From Bacteroidota bacterium (lineage in GTDB: Bacteria; Bacteroidota; Bacteroidia; Bacteroidales; F082), in assembly GCA_009773165.1 (NCBI GenBank), contig WOUZ01000001.1:1-64000 (forward strand): a stretch of DNA of 64,000 nucleotides, written 5' to 3'. A model generated the notes under the pieces. It was given only the letters and a program-made list of their open reading frames with translations. It made no database searches and was not told the DNA's origin. The position numbers were made by a program, and so were the translations under genes. Numbering within the stretch: position 1 is the stretch's first letter; each line of letters starts with the position of its first letter. Positions 63,139 through 64,000 of the stretch are shown piece by piece.

Positions 63139-63171
63139 AAAACCCCGGAAGGTGCATCCTGCCGGGGTTTT
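63139..63171 (+). terminator. Intrinsic terminator after the helical lipoprotein
   Basis: AAAACCCCGG pairs perfectly with CCGGGGTTTT; GG/CC inside extends the stem after a mismatch. The T run is short. Confidence 0.8.
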
Positions 63172-63225
63172 GCATTGTAATTTGAGTATATTATTAACAG
63201 TATCTTTTCATTGCAAAATTTGAAT

Positions 63226-63233
63226 TAATTTTG
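63226..63233 (+). promoter_or_regulatory. -7 element for the L,D-transpeptidase-like gene
   Basis: TAATTTTG, 5 nt before an in-frame GTG (63239) and 77 nt before the ATG (63311). Confidence 0.5.
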
Positions 63234-63310
63234 CACCCGTGAAAATAAAAGTTAACAATTTAAAAAGCTATCCAACATCTCATTACGGTAAGACAACCGC
63301 CCGATCACCC

Positions 63311-64000
63311 ATGAAAAAGATTCTCTTTATTCTTCTTATATTACTTTTCTTAACCATTTCGACCTTTGCCACGCTGTATTATCTGGCTCCCAAGCCACCT
63401 TTGTCGATTTTGGAACAATTGCACCGAACCATAGCAACAGCAAAAGAACAGGAGGCCGAAAAATACGCCCCCGGACTTATTAAGGAAGCTGAAATCTTTT
63501 TTGAAGGAGCTAAAGAAGCTCTACAAAAAGAAAATGAAAAAACTTTTTTTCTTCGCGATTACAATACCGTCATCCAACTTGTTGAGAGCGCCACTGCTAA
63601 AGCCACAGAGGCTACAAAAAAAGTAACCGAAGACAAACAAAGCTTAAGCGAATCGTTGCAAAAAAAACTTATTGTTGTCAGCCATAAGATTGATCATTTT
63701 GACGAAACATATGCTCATCTTCCTCTCAACAAAAAGGCCAGGAAAGATTTTACGAATGCAAAACTCAAATATCTTGAGTCAAAAAAAGCCTATGAACGTA
63801 AGGCTTATCTATTGGTTGGCAACAATTTAGACGAAGCTAACAAACTTATCAGCAAATCAGTTGATGCTGCGCACGATCATCTGAGCAGTTATTTCAATGA
63901 CCTGCCTTTATGGAAAAGATGGCATCAGGAAACTGTTGAATGGTCGCGCAAAAATGGAGGAACAGCAATTGTTGTGGATAAATTTGCACACATGTGCTAT
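63311..64000 (+). CDS. L,D-transpeptidase-like protein, truncated by window end
   Basis: The open frame has no stop before the window edge: 230 residues are visible. An N-terminal membrane helix (KKILFILLILLFLTISTFAT) is followed by a ~150-residue helical DUF4398-like domain (EKYAPGLIKEAEIFFEGAKE), similar in type to the preceding lipoprotein. The last residues RKNGGTAIVVDKFAHMCY match the start of a YkuD L,D-transpeptidase domain, where an IVVDK-x-x-H segment is typical. The catalytic SHGC region would lie outside the window. An in-frame GTG 72 nt upstream, directly after the promoter element, is an alternative start. A cell-wall crosslinking enzyme or its regulator is the best reading; the domain call rests on a short visible segment. 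Confidence 0.7.
   Translation, partial: MKKILFILLILLFLTISTFATLYYLAPKPPLSILEQLHRTIATAKEQEAEKYAPGLIKEAEIFFEGAKEALQKENEKTFFLRDYNTVIQLVESATAKATEATKKVTEDKQSLSESLQKKLIVVSHKIDHFDETYAHLPLNKKARKDFTNAKLKYLESKKAYERKAYLLVGNNLDEANKLISKSVDAAHDHLSSYFNDLPLWKRWHQETVEWSRKNGGTAIVVDKFAHMCY

Noticed and set aside
1-64000. tRNA, rRNA, insertion sequences or prophage genes
   Set aside because: None recognised on reading; a tRNAscan-SE and ISfinder search would be decisive but could not be run.

Overview
The window comes from a free-living member of the Bacteroidota, most likely a Bacteroidales- or Marinilabiliales-like lineage. The evidence is: start-proximal TAnnTTTG promoter elements ahead of many genes and almost no Shine-Dalgarno sequences; the mutY-ssb-gldE-gldD gliding cluster; a secreted carboxypeptidase with a type IX secretion C-terminal sorting domain; a DAHP synthase-chorismate mutase fusion; a cysteate synthase-like enzyme; and a PF08213-type 29-residue basic protein between HU and RNase G. 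Base composition looks near 40% GC. No tRNA, rRNA, CRISPR array, insertion sequence or prophage was seen.

Layout. 0.5-5 kb: serS, a coiled-coil lipoprotein, a TPR protein and rsmA form one tightly packed operon. 5-8 kb (minus strand): rbfA, a methyltransferase and a LolC/E-like permease, then a GxxExxY protein whose 5' side carries three tandem 120-bp palindromic units. 8.5-14 kb: a beta-propeller phytase lipoprotein, then an operon of an M20 amidohydrolase, mtnA, a class II aldolase and an aldo-keto reductase that looks like a DHAP shunt for methylthioribose or 5-deoxyribose salvage. 14-27.5 kb: mostly housekeeping genes (ygiQ, mdh, cobB, recX, prfB with an intact programmed frameshift, fumC) plus a large BNR-repeat secreted protein. 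27.5-31.3 kb: four tandem paralogues of a small outer-membrane beta-barrel; the first and last share a roughly 435-bp duplicated leader containing a tetranucleotide tract, and a perfect 45-bp palindrome follows. 31-44 kb: cysteate synthase-like gene, a TlpA thioredoxin, rpoN, asnS, the DAHP synthase-chorismate mutase, corA and the T9SS carboxypeptidase. 44-48 kb: gnd, zwf and pgl, the oxidative pentose phosphate branch. 48-59 kb: gldD, gldE, ssb, mutY, then HU, the small basic protein, rng, trpS, hflX, lnt and dus. 59-64 kb: a histidine kinase and NtrC-type regulator, followed by a well-matched sigma-54 promoter ahead of an envelope lipoprotein and a truncated L,D-transpeptidase-like gene.

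How it fits together. Three groupings carry most of the biological interest: the putative DHAP shunt operon; the sensor kinase / enhancer-binding protein / sigma-54 promoter / envelope lipoprotein unit, which can be paired with the rpoN gene in the same window; and the duplicated-leader outer-membrane protein locus, which has the architecture of a recombinational or slipped-strand variable locus. Several start codons lie only 4-5 nt after a TAnnTTTG element, suggesting leaderless transcripts.
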